Of a DNA stretch of 64,000 nt, positions 50,889 to 60,238 are shown piece after piece; the stretch's first letter is position 1, and each line of letters starts with the position of its first letter. Source of the stretch: VRUE01 sp035693025. Lineage in GTDB: Bacteria; Actinomycetota; Thermoleophilia; Solirubrobacterales; 70-9. The position numbers and the translations under genes are program-made. The notes under the pieces were generated by a model. The model was given only the letters and a program-made list of their open reading frames with translations. It searched no databases and had not been told where the DNA came from. The DNA lies in contig DASSHI010000015.1 in NCBI GenBank assembly GCA_035693025.1, positions 1-64,000 of the forward strand, given 5' to 3'.

Positions 50889-53683
50889 AGCACCTGCTCG
50901 CACTCGCGATCGCGGTGACCCTCGCCTGCGCTTTGGCGCCAGGCGCCAGTGCCGCCGAATTCGACAAATACGCGATCGAATCTGCCTCCTCCTCGCTCTC
51001 GAGCAACCAGGCCGGCGCCCACGCGGACTTCACGACGACCTTCCAGCTGAGCTCGGCCGAAGGCAATCCCTTCGCGCTGACGCGCAATGTCGTCGTCAAG
51101 CTGCCGGCGGGCCTGTTCGGCAATCCACGGCCCTTCCCGACCTGCACCAACCTGCAGCTCGGCATCCTCCCCGCAGAAAACGAATGCCCGATCGACTCGC
51201 AGGTCGGCTCGACCAAAATCACCCTGGGCGGCGTCTGGCCCGGCACCTTCGAAGACCCGATATACAACATGGCCGACCCGCCGCCCGGCGTCGCTGCTCG
51301 CTTCGGCTTCTTCGCGGCGGTATATCCCATGGCGATCGACGTGCGCCTGGACCCGGTCGACCACCGCCTCGTCGCCACGATCGCCAACGCGCCATCGTTG
51401 GCCGCCTTCATCGGCGCGACGACGACCTTCTGGGGGGTGCCGGCGGCCGAAAGCCACGACATCGAACGGATCACCCCGCTGGAGACGATCACCGGCGGCG
51501 GCCCGTCCGGCGGCCGCCCCTCGACCCTGCCCGAAGTCCCCTTCATGACCAACCCGACGAGCTGCGAATCCGGCCAACAGGTCGAATTCACGGCGACCAG
51601 CTACCAGCTGCCCGAATCCCCGCGGACCAAAGTCGTCCCCTTCCCGCAGATAACCGGCTGCTCGCTGGTCGGCTTTAACCCCGAGGTATCGGTCTCGCCG
51701 AGCACTGAACAGGCATCGAGCGGCAGCGGCCTCAACTACACCCTCGAGCTGCCCGACAAAGGCCTGCAGTTCCCCAACGTGCGCTATGACTCCGAGCTGC
51801 AAAAGGCCGTCGTCACCCTGCCGCGTGGGATGACGCTGAACCCCTCAGAGGCAGAGGGCCTTGGGGTCTGCAGCGAAGCCGAACTGGCGCGGGAGAGATA
51901 TGACTCCGCTCCGGGGGAAGGCTGCGCGGAATCCTCGAAGATCGGCAACCTCACCTCGGCCAGCCCGGTGCTCTCCGAGGAAGCCACGGGCTCCCTCTAC
52001 GTCGCAAAGCCCTACGAGAACCCGACCGGCTCCCTGGTCGCGATCTACCTCGTCTTGAAGATCCCCGATCGCGGCGTGATCGTGAAGCTCGCCGGCAAGG
52101 TCGAGCCCGACCCGAACACCGGCCAGCTGATCACGACCTTCGAAGACGTCCCCCAGCTGCCTGTCTCCTCCTTCGATCTGCACTTCCGCGAAGGCGCGCG
52201 CTCGCCGCTGATCACCCCGCCGGCCTGCGGGACCTATGAGACGCTCTCGCGGCTCACCCCCCACGCGAGCCCCGCTTCGCCGCTCTCCCTGCAGAGCCCG
52301 ATGGGGATTGCCTCGGGGCCAAACCACTCCGCCTGCCCGGCGGGCGGCGCCCGTCCCTTCGAGCCGGGCTTCGAAGCCGGCACGCTGAACAACCAGGCCG
52401 GCTCCTACTCGCCCTTCGATATGCGCCTGACCCGTGGGGACGGTGAACAGGACATGGGGAAGTTCTCCTTCGTCTTGCCGCCGGGAGTGGTGCCGAAGCT
52501 CGCTGGCATCCCCTACTGCCCAGACGCGGCGATCGCCCAGGCCAGAGGTCGCCAGGGCCCCAAGGGGGGAACCGAAGAGATCGACGGCCCCTCCTGCCCG
52601 GCGGCTAGCCAGATCGGCATCACCCTGGGCGGCGCCGGCGTCGGCTCGCAGCTCACCTACGTCCCAGGAAAGCTCTACCTCGCCGGCCCCTGGCACGGCG
52701 ACCCGATCAGCGCGGTGGCGATCGTCCCCGCCGTCGCCGGCCCCTTCGACGCCGGCACGATCGTCGTCCGCGAGGCCCTGCGCCTCAACCCGGTCACCCA
52801 CGTCGGCGAAGTCGACGGCTCGGCGTCCGATCCGATCCCCCACATCCTCAAGGGCATCCCGCTGAACGTGCGCGAAGTGCGCGTGTCGGCCGACAGGCCC
52901 GAGTTCACCCTCAACCCGACCAGCTGCGAAACCTTCGCGGCGCAGGCGACGATCTGGGGCGACGGCACCGCCCAGGAACCGCTGGCCCCCCATCCGGTCG
53001 ACCGATCGACCCGTTTCCAGGCGGCGGGCTGCGCCGCGCTCGCCTTCAAGCCGCGTCTCGCCCTGAAGCTCAGGGGAGGCACCCGCCGGGCCAAGTTCCC
53101 CGCCCTGCACGCCGTCTATTCCCCCCACCGGGGCGAGGCCAACCTCTCGCGCCTGGCGCTCACCTTCCCCAAGTCGGAGTTCATCGAACAGGGCCACTTC
53201 CGCACGATCTGCACCCGAGTGCAGTTCGCCGCCGGAGCCGGCTTCGGCTCCCAGTGCCCCAAGGGCTCGGTCTACGGCCACATCAAGGTCTGGACGCCGC
53301 TCTTGGACGAACCGCTGCAGGGCCCCGTCTACCTGCGCTCCTCCAACCACAACCTGCCCGACGCGGTCTTTGCCCTGCACGGGCTGGTCGACATCGAGAT
53401 CGCCACCCGGATCGACTCCGTGCACGGGCGCCTGCGAGCGGTCGTCTCCGGCGCCCCCGACGCGCCGGTCTCCCGCGCGATCGTCGACATGCAGGGCGGC
53501 CAGAAGGGCCTTTTCGTCAACAGCCGCAACCTCTGCCACAAGCAGAAGCGAAACAAGGCCCTCGTCGACGCTGGCGCCCAGAACGGCAAGCGCCAGCTGA
53601 GCAGGCCGGTGCTGCGGGCGCTGGCGTGCGGCAAGCACCGGGTCAAGCGCCACGGGAGGCATCACAGGCGGCACGGACGCTAA
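50885..53683 (+). CDS. Large secreted cysteine-rich surface protein
   Basis: A 932-residue exported protein with a signal peptide about 1-22 (ending GASA). It contains repeated beta-rich modules, each with paired cysteines and motifs like NVVVKLPAGLFGNPRPFPTC, PTSCESGQQVEF and SFVLPPGVVPKLAGIPYCPD. These suggest several copies of one sandwich domain. The end is basic (CGKHRVKRHGRHHRRHG). The ATG overlaps the propeller-gene stop (ATGA), so both proteins are made together. It seems typical of this bacterial group, with function unknown. It may form part of the cell envelope. Confidence 0.75.
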   Translation: MKHLLALAIAVTLACALAPGASAAEFDKYAIESASSSLSSNQAGAHADFTTTFQLSSAEGNPFALTRNVVVKLPAGLFGNPRPFPTCTNLQLGILPAENECPIDSQVGSTKITLGGVWPGTFEDPIYNMADPPPGVAARFGFFAAVYPMAIDVRLDPVDHRLVATIANAPSLAAFIGATTTFWGVPAAESHDIERITPLETITGGGPSGGRPSTLPEVPFMTNPTSCESGQQVEFTATSYQLPESPRTKVVPFPQITGCSLVGFNPEVSVSPSTEQASSGSGLNYTLELPDKGLQFPNVRYDSELQKAVVTLPRGMTLNPSEAEGLGVCSEAELARERYDSAPGEGCAESSKIGNLTSASPVLSEEATGSLYVAKPYENPTGSLVAIYLVLKIPDRGVIVKLAGKVEPDPNTGQLITTFEDVPQLPVSSFDLHFREGARSPLITPPACGTYETLSRLTPHASPASPLSLQSPMGIASGPNHSACPAGGARPFEPGFEAGTLNNQAGSYSPFDMRLTRGDGEQDMGKFSFVLPPGVVPKLAGIPYCPDAAIAQARGRQGPKGGTEEIDGPSCPAASQIGITLGGAGVGSQLTYVPGKLYLAGPWHGDPISAVAIVPAVAGPFDAGTIVVREALRLNPVTHVGEVDGSASDPIPHILKGIPLNVREVRVSADRPEFTLNPTSCETFAAQATIWGDGTAQEPLAPHPVDRSTRFQAAGCAALAFKPRLALKLRGGTRRAKFPALHAVYSPHRGEANLSRLALTFPKSEFIEQGHFRTICTRVQFAAGAGFGSQCPKGSVYGHIKVWTPLLDEPLQGPVYLRSSNHNLPDAVFALHGLVDIEIATRIDSVHGRLRAVVSGAPDAPVSRAIVDMQGGQKGLFVNSRNLCHKQKRNKALVDAGAQNGKRQLSRPVLRALACGKHRVKRHGRHHRRHGR

Positions 53684-53698
53684 GCGGCTCTCGCCGGG

Positions 53699-54895
53699 GT
53701 GCCTGGTTCGTTGGAAGCGAGTCTTCTAACGGCGCGCCGGGGGATCGCCGAACGGCTCCGGGCGCGCCGCGAGGAGGTCGAAGAGGCGATCGCGACGCGC
53801 CTCTGGGCCATCGCCGACCCCTCGGAGCTATCCAGCCCCGGCTACGCCGACGGTTTGCGCGACGCCCTCGCCTCAGCCCTTGGGCAGGCGATCGGCACAC
53901 TCGAGCGCGGAGGGGACTCTGCCCCCGAGCTTCCGCCTCCGCTGCTCGCCCAGGCGCGGCTCGCCGCGCGCCGCGGGGTCAGCCTCGACACCGTGCTTCG
54001 TCGCTGCCTCGCCGGTCACTCGCTGCTCGACCGGTTCATCGTCGAAGAGGCGAACGCAGTTGGCCCCGAGGGCCGAGCCGTCCTCGGCCGGCTGCTCGGC
54101 GAGCAGGCGGCCGTCTTCGACCGCGTGATCGAGGCGGTGGGCGAGGAGCACCGCCGCGAGGCCGAGCGGCCGAGGGGCTCGCGCGAGGAACGGCGCGCCG
54201 AGCGGGTGCGTCGCCTGCTCGTCGGGGAGGCGCTCGACGCGAGCGATCTGGGGTATGCGCTCGACGGCTGGCATGTCGGCGTGGTGGGCAACGGCGCCGT
54301 CTCGCCGATCCTCGAGAGGCTGGTCGCCACCCTGGACGCGAGATTACTGCGGGTCTCGGGCGAGGAGGGGGAGGTCTGGGTCTGGCTGGGATCGCGGCGC
54401 GAGCTCGGCGCCGGGGACGTTGCCGCCGCCACCGCCCTCGCCGAGGCGGCGATCTCACCGGGATCTGTCCTCGCCTTCGGCGAGCCCGCGAGGGGGGTAG
54501 GGGGCTGGCGGCTCTCCCATCGTCAGGCAGCTGCCGCTGCGATGGTCGCGCGGACGTGCGCGCTGCCTGTGGCTCGCTATGCGACGGTCGCACTGCTCGC
54601 ATCCGCGCTCTCCGACAGACTTTTGGCTGAGTCCCTTCGTCAACTGTATGTCGCTCCTCTGAGAAGAGCGGAGGACCGCAGGCAAGCACTCGCGGACACG
54701 GTGCTGGCATACCTCGCCGCCGACCGGAACCTCAGCTCCACAGCTGCCGCTCTGGGGATCAACCGCAAGACCGTGCGAAAGCGCATCGAGCGCGCCGAGG
54801 CAAGGCTCGGCCAGCAGATCCCGCGATGCTCCGCCGAGCTCGAGATCGCTCTGAGGCTGGAGAACGCCCTCGCCGACCGTACCCACCGCGGGTAG
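53699..54895 (+). CDS. PucR/CdaR-type regulator with C-terminal HTH
   Basis: A 398-residue protein. The helical N-terminal half (about 1-165) is followed by a CdaR-like middle region. The C-terminal HTH_30 is LADTVLAYLAADRNLSSTAA then LGINRKTVRKRIERAEARLG. It lies between the large secreted proteins and the metzincin gene, all on the same strand, so it is a candidate regulator of that cluster. The start at GTG 53699 is 15 bases after the previous stop. The ligand is unknown. Confidence 0.85.
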   Translation: MPGSLEASLLTARRGIAERLRARREEVEEAIATRLWAIADPSELSSPGYADGLRDALASALGQAIGTLERGGDSAPELPPPLLAQARLAARRGVSLDTVLRRCLAGHSLLDRFIVEEANAVGPEGRAVLGRLLGEQAAVFDRVIEAVGEEHRREAERPRGSREERRAERVRRLLVGEALDASDLGYALDGWHVGVVGNGAVSPILERLVATLDARLLRVSGEEGEVWVWLGSRRELGAGDVAAATALAEAAISPGSVLAFGEPARGVGGWRLSHRQAAAAAMVARTCALPVARYATVALLASALSDRLLAESLRQLYVAPLRRAEDRRQALADTVLAYLAADRNLSSTAAALGINRKTVRKRIERAEARLGQQIPRCSAELEIALRLENALADRTHRG

Positions 54896-54995
54896 AACAC
54901 TTGCGAAGTCGGGTCACATTGGCCACTCCCAGAGTCGACCGTTCGGTGAGGATGGACGCAAGTCATCGTCCAGCCCCACAGGAGGAGCCCCCCAG

Positions 54996-57581
54996 ATGCG
55001 AACCGATGTCCGAACCCTGCGAACCATCCTTCTTGTCGCTGTGGCAAGCGTGGTGCTGGGCCTGTTTTTCAGTCCCGCGGCCTCAGCAACTCCCGTGGGG
55101 AGCCTTCCCCTCGCCTGTCGACAGTCCACCGACGATTTCGCTAGCCGCACGGTTCTCGTCTACGCCTGGGACCCGCGCGATCACGGTTACCCATCGGGCT
55201 ACGTGAACAACTGGGGCGAACAGCAATATCCCAACAAAGAAATCGTCGAACTCGCAGAAGAGTACAACTGGACCTTTCGCCATGAGTCTTCGCTCTCTAG
55301 CGAAGGGTCGAGGAAGCTCCAGCTCGTCGTCGATTGCGATAGCTCCGGCACACCAATCGTGCATGATGTCGAAGTGGAACTATCTGGAGAAGAAAAGTTT
55401 GAATATTACCGGGTCGAAGACGCCGCCAGGGTTTACGGCTTTCTGACTGGATATGGCAACGCCGTCAAGTATTTGGTGTTCGACAACACTCGTGACGGCT
55501 TGGCCGGAGGGCACACCCTGGGAGGCAGTGATGCCTCTAAGAGCAAAGAAAATTACTTCAACACCTGGACCTTCGACTCCATGGTGAGCTGGCGTAATGG
55601 AAGCGGTGGCTCGACCCCCTTGCATGAGCTGCTGCACGCGATGGGCGCGGTGCACGGAGGGGGGAAAGACCCGGCACCGTACTCTACGCAAAATGGGCAC
55701 TGCATCGACGGCTACGATGTCATGTGCTACAACGACGGCTCGCCGAACGGTGAAGAATACTCCTTGGACCGCTGTCCGATCAAACAGGCAGAAGAAGAAG
55801 AACGGCGCTGGATAATCGATTGCGGCTTCGACACCTACTTTGACGCCAAAGCGGAGCCGGGCGAGTGGCTGTCGACCCATTGGAACGTCGGCGAAGAAGA
55901 GAACCCGTTCCTGATGGAGCTGCCGGAACTCCAAACAACGGCGGCGACCGAAGTGTGGGGCGACACCGCAAAGTTGAACGCAACGGTCGCCTCGCCGCAG
56001 AAAGACACCGAATACTACTTCGAGTACTATACGGGCAGCGGCGGATATGGGGGTGCGTCGAGGATCCCGATCCCCGCGCCTGCCGAAGGCTCCGGCTCGA
56101 ACCAGGTGAGCGCGACGCTGACGCACGCGGTTCCCGGCGCGACCTACCACTACCGCGTTGTCGCCAGCCGCTTGAGCGCGAAGACCTACGGGAACGACAT
56201 GACGTTCACCATTGGCACCCGTTCGGCGCCGACGGCGGCAACTGGCGAAGCGACGGAGCTCAGCTATATGACGGCGCAGTTGAACGCGACCGTCGACCCA
56301 GAAGGTGGCGAAACCACCTATTACTTTCGTTATGGCCCGAAAGGCAGCCCGCTGAGGACGAGCGATGTGGCAACAGTGTTTGGCTATAACCCTGTGAATG
56401 TGTCGAAGACCGTGGTGGGGCTGCGGCCCGGACGCGAATACTCGGTCGAGGTGGTAGCTGAAAACCGTTCCGGTTCGCAGGAAGGTGAAGAATCAGTCTT
56501 CCGGGCGCCGCCCTGGGTTGACGCCTGCGAAACCCCCGAAACGCCATGCCCGAAAGCCCACCGCTACGAAGCGGGGCAACCGATCCATGCGAGCCTGAAG
56601 GCTGGCACCACGCTGACGCTCGGCGGCGAAAGCAATCCATTCGCCTCCTGCAGTGCCTCCTCGCTCGAAGGCCAGGTCACCGACCCGGGCGGCCTCGGCA
56701 AGCCCGTCGGCGTCGATATCTCAAGCGCGAGCTTCGGCTCATGTGCCGAAGGCGCCTCCCTTTCGGCTGAAGAACTCACCTGGCACTCCGCGGTCTATCC
56801 TGCCGAAACTCCTGGCGATGGAACCCAGACGATCGCCGGCCTGCGCCTCAAGCTGACCGTCTTTGGCATCACCTGCGTCTACGGCGGCAGCCCTGAGTTC
56901 GCTCTCCAAGGAGGCACCCAAGCCGAACTGTCGGTCCACGGCGCCTCCCTGTCGAAGCTGAGCGGAGGCTTGTTCTGCCCGTCGACGCTTGCGCTCGGGG
57001 CCACCTATGTGCTGTCCTCGCCGTCGCCGCTGTTCGTCGAGTCGCCGGGCGGAGCGGCACTGTGCGAAAGCGCGGAACAGCCGTGTCCCGAAGGAGATCT
57101 CTACACCCCGGGGACCTCGTTTCAGGCAGAGCTGCAGGCCGGGACGAAAACGCTCTTCTCGGCCGGGCTTTCTCCGGAATGCGAAAACGCCACCCTCTCC
57201 GGCGCAGTTAGCGGGGTCGGGGCGAGCGACCGACCGGTGCCAGTGGAAATCTCGACCGCGACTTTTGGCGCCTGCGGGTCAGAATCGGCCGAAGCCCAGG
57301 GGCTGCCGTGGCACGCCAAGGTTGCCTGGGATTCTGCGGCTGGAAACGGCACGATGACGATTCCCGACTTCAAGGTGGCGCTGACGGGTTTCGGGGTGAC
57401 CTGCACGTACGAGGGTGAAGTCTCGCTCGAACTCCAGGGCGGCTCGAGCCCGGTGCTGACGATGTCCGAACCCACCTCGCTCACGAAGCTGTCGGGTGGA
57501 TTGTATTGCAGCAAGACCGGGTTCTGGACGGCCAGCTATGCGATTCAGGCGCCCACGCCGCTCTACGTCGCCTGGTTGTGA
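54996..57581 (+). CDS. Secreted metzincin-type metalloprotease with Fn3-like and duplicated C-terminal domains
   Basis: An 861-residue exported protein with a signal peptide about 1-31. The catalytic domain has HELLHAMGAVH (210-220), the full HExxHxxGxxH zinc motif, and a Met-turn candidate DVMCY with M243, typical of metzincins. Two Fn3-like segments follow (about 310-405 and 406-505). A tandem pair of about 175-residue domains (about 510-688 and 689-861) shares Cys pairs and the motif TKLSGGLYC / SKLSGGLFC. It lacks a Lys/Arg tail. It probably cuts extracellular proteins; the substrate is unknown. Confidence 0.82.
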   Translation: MRTDVRTLRTILLVAVASVVLGLFFSPAASATPVGSLPLACRQSTDDFASRTVLVYAWDPRDHGYPSGYVNNWGEQQYPNKEIVELAEEYNWTFRHESSLSSEGSRKLQLVVDCDSSGTPIVHDVEVELSGEEKFEYYRVEDAARVYGFLTGYGNAVKYLVFDNTRDGLAGGHTLGGSDASKSKENYFNTWTFDSMVSWRNGSGGSTPLHELLHAMGAVHGGGKDPAPYSTQNGHCIDGYDVMCYNDGSPNGEEYSLDRCPIKQAEEEERRWIIDCGFDTYFDAKAEPGEWLSTHWNVGEEENPFLMELPELQTTAATEVWGDTAKLNATVASPQKDTEYYFEYYTGSGGYGGASRIPIPAPAEGSGSNQVSATLTHAVPGATYHYRVVASRLSAKTYGNDMTFTIGTRSAPTAATGEATELSYMTAQLNATVDPEGGETTYYFRYGPKGSPLRTSDVATVFGYNPVNVSKTVVGLRPGREYSVEVVAENRSGSQEGEESVFRAPPWVDACETPETPCPKAHRYEAGQPIHASLKAGTTLTLGGESNPFASCSASSLEGQVTDPGGLGKPVGVDISSASFGSCAEGASLSAEELTWHSAVYPAETPGDGTQTIAGLRLKLTVFGITCVYGGSPEFALQGGTQAELSVHGASLSKLSGGLFCPSTLALGATYVLSSPSPLFVESPGGAALCESAEQPCPEGDLYTPGTSFQAELQAGTKTLFSAGLSPECENATLSGAVSGVGASDRPVPVEISTATFGACGSESAEAQGLPWHAKVAWDSAAGNGTMTIPDFKVALTGFGVTCTYEGEVSLELQGGSSPVLTMSEPTSLTKLSGGLYCSKTGFWTASYAIQAPTPLYVAWL

Positions 57582-57920
57582 ACGGCTGGCTCGCGGCGCA
57601 TCTCCATAGATCGGGAGGGTTTTCGTAGACCGAGCATCCGCCCGCCATCGCCGGCGCAGTTCTAATCAGCGCGTCACGTCGGGAGCTCGCCGTCGAACCA
57701 GGACAGGACAGTCCACGAGCGGCGTCGCGCCACTATCCCCTGTGCCTGTGGGGGCAGCGGTCGACAACGTGGTCAGCGAGGGCTCCCTCGCCCGCCGGGA
57801 GCGCCCCGTGGTGGAGCGGCGCCTTCCTTGCGGCGGTCGAGCAGATTCTCGATCCTCCGGGCGAGCCCGCCGAATAGCCCTCGGCGACCGGCGAAGATCG
57901 CCGCTAAAGTTGACCACAGC
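57582..57920 (+). other. Gene-free spacer before tRNA-Thr
   Basis: About 340 bases with no convincing coding frame. Open frames here are low-complexity or antisense to the tRNA. No clear hairpin terminator or repeat is seen. It probably contains the tRNA promoter and the metzincin-gene terminator. Confidence 0.6.
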
Positions 57921-57993
<73 letters not shown>

Positions 57994-58028
57994 TAGCGAC
58001 GATCCGCACGCGGGCGTAGAATTAGGCT

Positions 58029-58235
58029 ATGGCAGCGCAGCCAAAAAAGCGCTCCCTCATGGGGGGAGGCAACGAGTCCGAGTGGGCTCGCCTGAATGCG
58101 GAAAAGCGCGAGGCGCTGACGCCGCCGCCCGATACGCCGATCGGCGAGCTGCTGCGCCGTGGCCAGCATCTCTCCGCGCAGGGGGCGAAGCTGCTGCGGG
58201 CGGTTGAGCGGGCCGATGGGCATAGCGGATCCTGA
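58029..58235 (+). CDS. Small protein paired with a nucleotidyltransferase (1)
   Basis: A 68-residue charged protein (KREALTPPPDTPIGELLRRG, then HLSAQGAKLLRAVERAD). It overlaps the next gene by 20 bases. Its size, charge and position suggest an antitoxin or cofactor for the nucleotidyltransferase. I do not recognise the family. A T/ATG-rich context without a strong ribosome-binding site makes the start uncertain. Confidence 0.55.
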   Translation: MAAQPKKRSLMGGGNESEWARLNAEKREALTPPPDTPIGELLRRGQHLSAQGAKLLRAVERADGHSGS

Positions 58236-58719
58236 GCTGGACATCGCTGGTGCGGCGATGGTCGCGGAGAACGCCCGCTTCGTCGTGATCGGTGGCTTCT
58301 CGGTCATCGCCAACCGCTTCGTTCGGGCTACCGAGGACATTGATTTCCTGGTCCCGGACGATCCTGAGAACGACCGGCGGGTCCTCTCCGCATTGCGCAG
58401 GCTCGAGGGCGTTCGGCAGCGCGACGATCAGCCGCTTGAGGAGGAGCACCTGCTCGGCCAGACACACCTCCGAGCCAAAACCAGCGCCGGCGTGATCGAC
58501 GTGATGCGCGGCGGCTTGCCGCCACTCGATTTCGAAACGGTCGAGGAGCGCGCAATGCAGGCCGACTACGGGGGGGTCGAGTTCCTCGTTGCCGGCTTGA
58601 GCAGCATCGTTGGCTTCAAGCGACTCGCCGGTCGCGCGCGCGACCGCAACGATCTCATCGGCTTGGAAGAAATCCACGGGGAGCTGCCGACCGAGCCGAT
58701 CCCAGGCCTCGACAGCTGA
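58216..58719 (+). CDS. Nucleotidyltransferase-fold protein (MNT/AbiEii-like) (1)
   Basis: A 167-residue protein with the minimal NTase pattern: GGFSVIANRFVRATEDIDFL, i.e. a GG motif (26-27) followed by DxD (D41, D43), and a later VIDVMRGGLPPLDF with a third acid. A helical end (IVGFKRLAGRARDRNDLIG) resembles DUF6036/AbiEii-like folds. The ATG at 58216 is used. With the small upstream gene it forms a probable toxin-antitoxin or modification pair. A similar but not closely related pair lies at 61413-62209. Confidence 0.75.
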   Translation: MGIADPELDIAGAAMVAENARFVVIGGFSVIANRFVRATEDIDFLVPDDPENDRRVLSALRRLEGVRQRDDQPLEEEHLLGQTHLRAKTSAGVIDVMRGGLPPLDFETVEERAMQADYGGVEFLVAGLSSIVGFKRLAGRARDRNDLIGLEEIHGELPTEPIPGLDS

Positions 58720-58908
58720 CCCTCGAACCGCTCCTTCCCAGGGGGAGAGGATCCTGATCGCCTTGATCATCGGGGGATCGCGGACGCATCTTGTGGGATC
58801 CTGCCGATGCCCGCATCGAGGGCCATGGCATCCGCGTCCTCGACGAGATCTACTCGGAGCTGGGTGAAGCGCCGTTCGGTAGGAGTTCGCCCGAACGGCG
58901 CGCAGTCC

Positions 58909-59538
58909 CTACGCGACTGCGCGAAGGTGGCGCCGGCGTGTGGCGCCGGCGGCCAGGCGTTGCGCCTCACCGATGCCGAGGAAGGGGACGGCGAGCATGT
59001 AGACGACGTCCGGTGCGATGCCGGCCAGGGTGTCGGCCTCGCCGGCGAGGACCCGGCGAACGACTATCCCCTCTGCGCCGGAGAGCGCGCCTCGCGCCGC
59101 GCTTGCGGGGATCTCGTCCGTTGCGTGCTCGCGCCCCCGCTCGAGAGGCCCGAGCAGTTCGGCGCGGCCGGACTCGGCCACGGCCGCCGCGCGGCCGCCC
59201 GCGACCGGCGCCTCGATCAGCAGGACGTGCGCGAGGGCGGGCCGTCCGGCAAGGAAGCCCAACAGTGCGGTGGCGCCGTCGCGCAGGTTCGCCGCCCAGG
59301 GCCGCTGGGGCGAAACCGCGTCGGCGACGGCGGCGCGCGCCTGTTCGACGGCGGATTCGACCGTCGCCGCCAAGCATCCGTCCTTATCGGCAAAGAGCCT
59401 GTCGAAGGAGTCGCGGGGGACGCCGGCCGCTGCACAGACGTCATCCGCGGTCGTCGCCTCGAATCCTTGCGTTGCGCAGCGCTCGGCCATCCCGACGAGG
59501 ATCCATGCGCGCTCGGAGTGGGCGGTAATCGGCGCCAT
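58909..59538 (-). CDS. TetR-family regulator (4th in the window)
   Basis: A 209-residue TetR protein. HTH: TADDVCAAAGVPRDSFDRLF (a somewhat altered recognition helix). The C-terminal part has RGALSGAEGIVVRRVLAGEA and VVYMLAVPFLGIG, strongly like the TetR at 29953-30657. The shared C-terminal motif, and a shared 19-bp element upstream of both, indicate a common origin and control circuit. It is divergent from the TetR-like gene at 59729 and the acyl-CoA dehydrogenase. Confidence 0.88.
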   Translation of the reverse strand: MAPITAHSERAWILVGMAERCATQGFEATTADDVCAAAGVPRDSFDRLFADKDGCLAATVESAVEQARAAVADAVSPQRPWAANLRDGATALLGFLAGRPALAHVLLIEAPVAGGRAAAVAESGRAELLGPLERGREHATDEIPASAARGALSGAEGIVVRRVLAGEADTLAGIAPDVVYMLAVPFLGIGEAQRLAAGATRRRHLRAVA

Positions 59539-59544
59539 GATTGG

Positions 59545-59563
59545 AAACGCGATTGTACACCCC
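59545..59563 (-). promoter_or_regulatory. 19-bp element shared by two TetR genes, copy B
   Basis: AAACGCGATTGTACACCCC, identical to 30661-30679. On the gene's strand it reads GGGGTGTACAATCGCGTTT, 7 bases upstream of the ATG. A TTGAAA lies 15 bases before TACAAT, so this is a probable promoter with an operator. Confidence 0.6.
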
Positions 59564-59728
59564 TAAGAGGGATTTCAAGACGCATCCGTACCGATTTAAA
59601 CAAAGGGCTCGTGGGTCCGGCCTTTCCGATCGAATTCCCTTGCGCTTTTGAGACAGCGCTGTTTATTATCTGCCGGGAAGCCGCCGCGATGAGGCGGAAG
59701 CCGAATTGCTCGGGCCGCGGGGGCGGGG

Positions 59729-60226
59729 ATGGACGGGAGAGCGCAGCAGCCGGAGGACTTCGCCACCGCGTTCGAGTCCGCCTTCGCGCGCCTGCAGGTG
59801 CTGCTCGAGACGGCGTGCGCCGGCCCGGGGCCGTGGTCCCGGCGCGCCGCGCTCGCGGTGCGGGGGACGCTCGAGCTCGCCGGCGAGGATCCTGACTCGG
59901 CGCGGGTGCTCACGAACGACGCGTTGGCGGAGGGCGTCGACGGGGTGGAGCGCTACGAGCGGCTGATGACCTACGTCGCCGGACTGCTCGAGGGCGGCCG
60001 GGCGCAGAGCCCGCACGGCGACGAGCTGCCGCCGACGACGGAGCGCACGATCGCCGGCGGCGTCGCGACGATCATCGCCAACCGTCTCGGCCGCGCCCGC
60101 CAGGGCGACCTGCTCGAGCTGACGCCCGAGCTGGTCCAGTTCGTCCTCACCCCGTATATGGGGACCGAGGAGGCGAAGCGCCTTGCCACCGACCACGGCT
60201 GGCCGCGCAGCCAGCCCGGGCGGTAG
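59729..60226 (+). CDS. TetR-like ligand-binding domain lacking a DNA-binding domain
   Basis: A 165-residue protein resembling only the C-terminal part of TetR proteins (SRVLTNDALAEGVDGVERYE is reminiscent of the central helices, and the end has LTPELVQFVLTPYMGTEEAK, like the VPYIGP ends in the neighbouring TetRs). There is no HTH at the N-terminus. It may be a degenerated or regulatory partner, for example by heterodimerising, or it may be the remnant of a TetR whose HTH was lost. It sits 12 bases upstream of the acyl-CoA dehydrogenase gene. Confidence 0.55.
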   Translation: MDGRAQQPEDFATAFESAFARLQVLLETACAGPGPWSRRAALAVRGTLELAGEDPDSARVLTNDALAEGVDGVERYERLMTYVAGLLEGGRAQSPHGDELPPTTERTIAGGVATIIANRLGRARQGDLLELTPELVQFVLTPYMGTEEAKRLATDHGWPRSQPGR

Positions 60227-60238
60227 CCTCCCGGCCGC

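Noticed and set aside
51845..53674. Long minus-strand open frame opposite the large secreted protein
   Set aside because: Antisense to a protein with signal peptide and repeated domains; no motif of its own.
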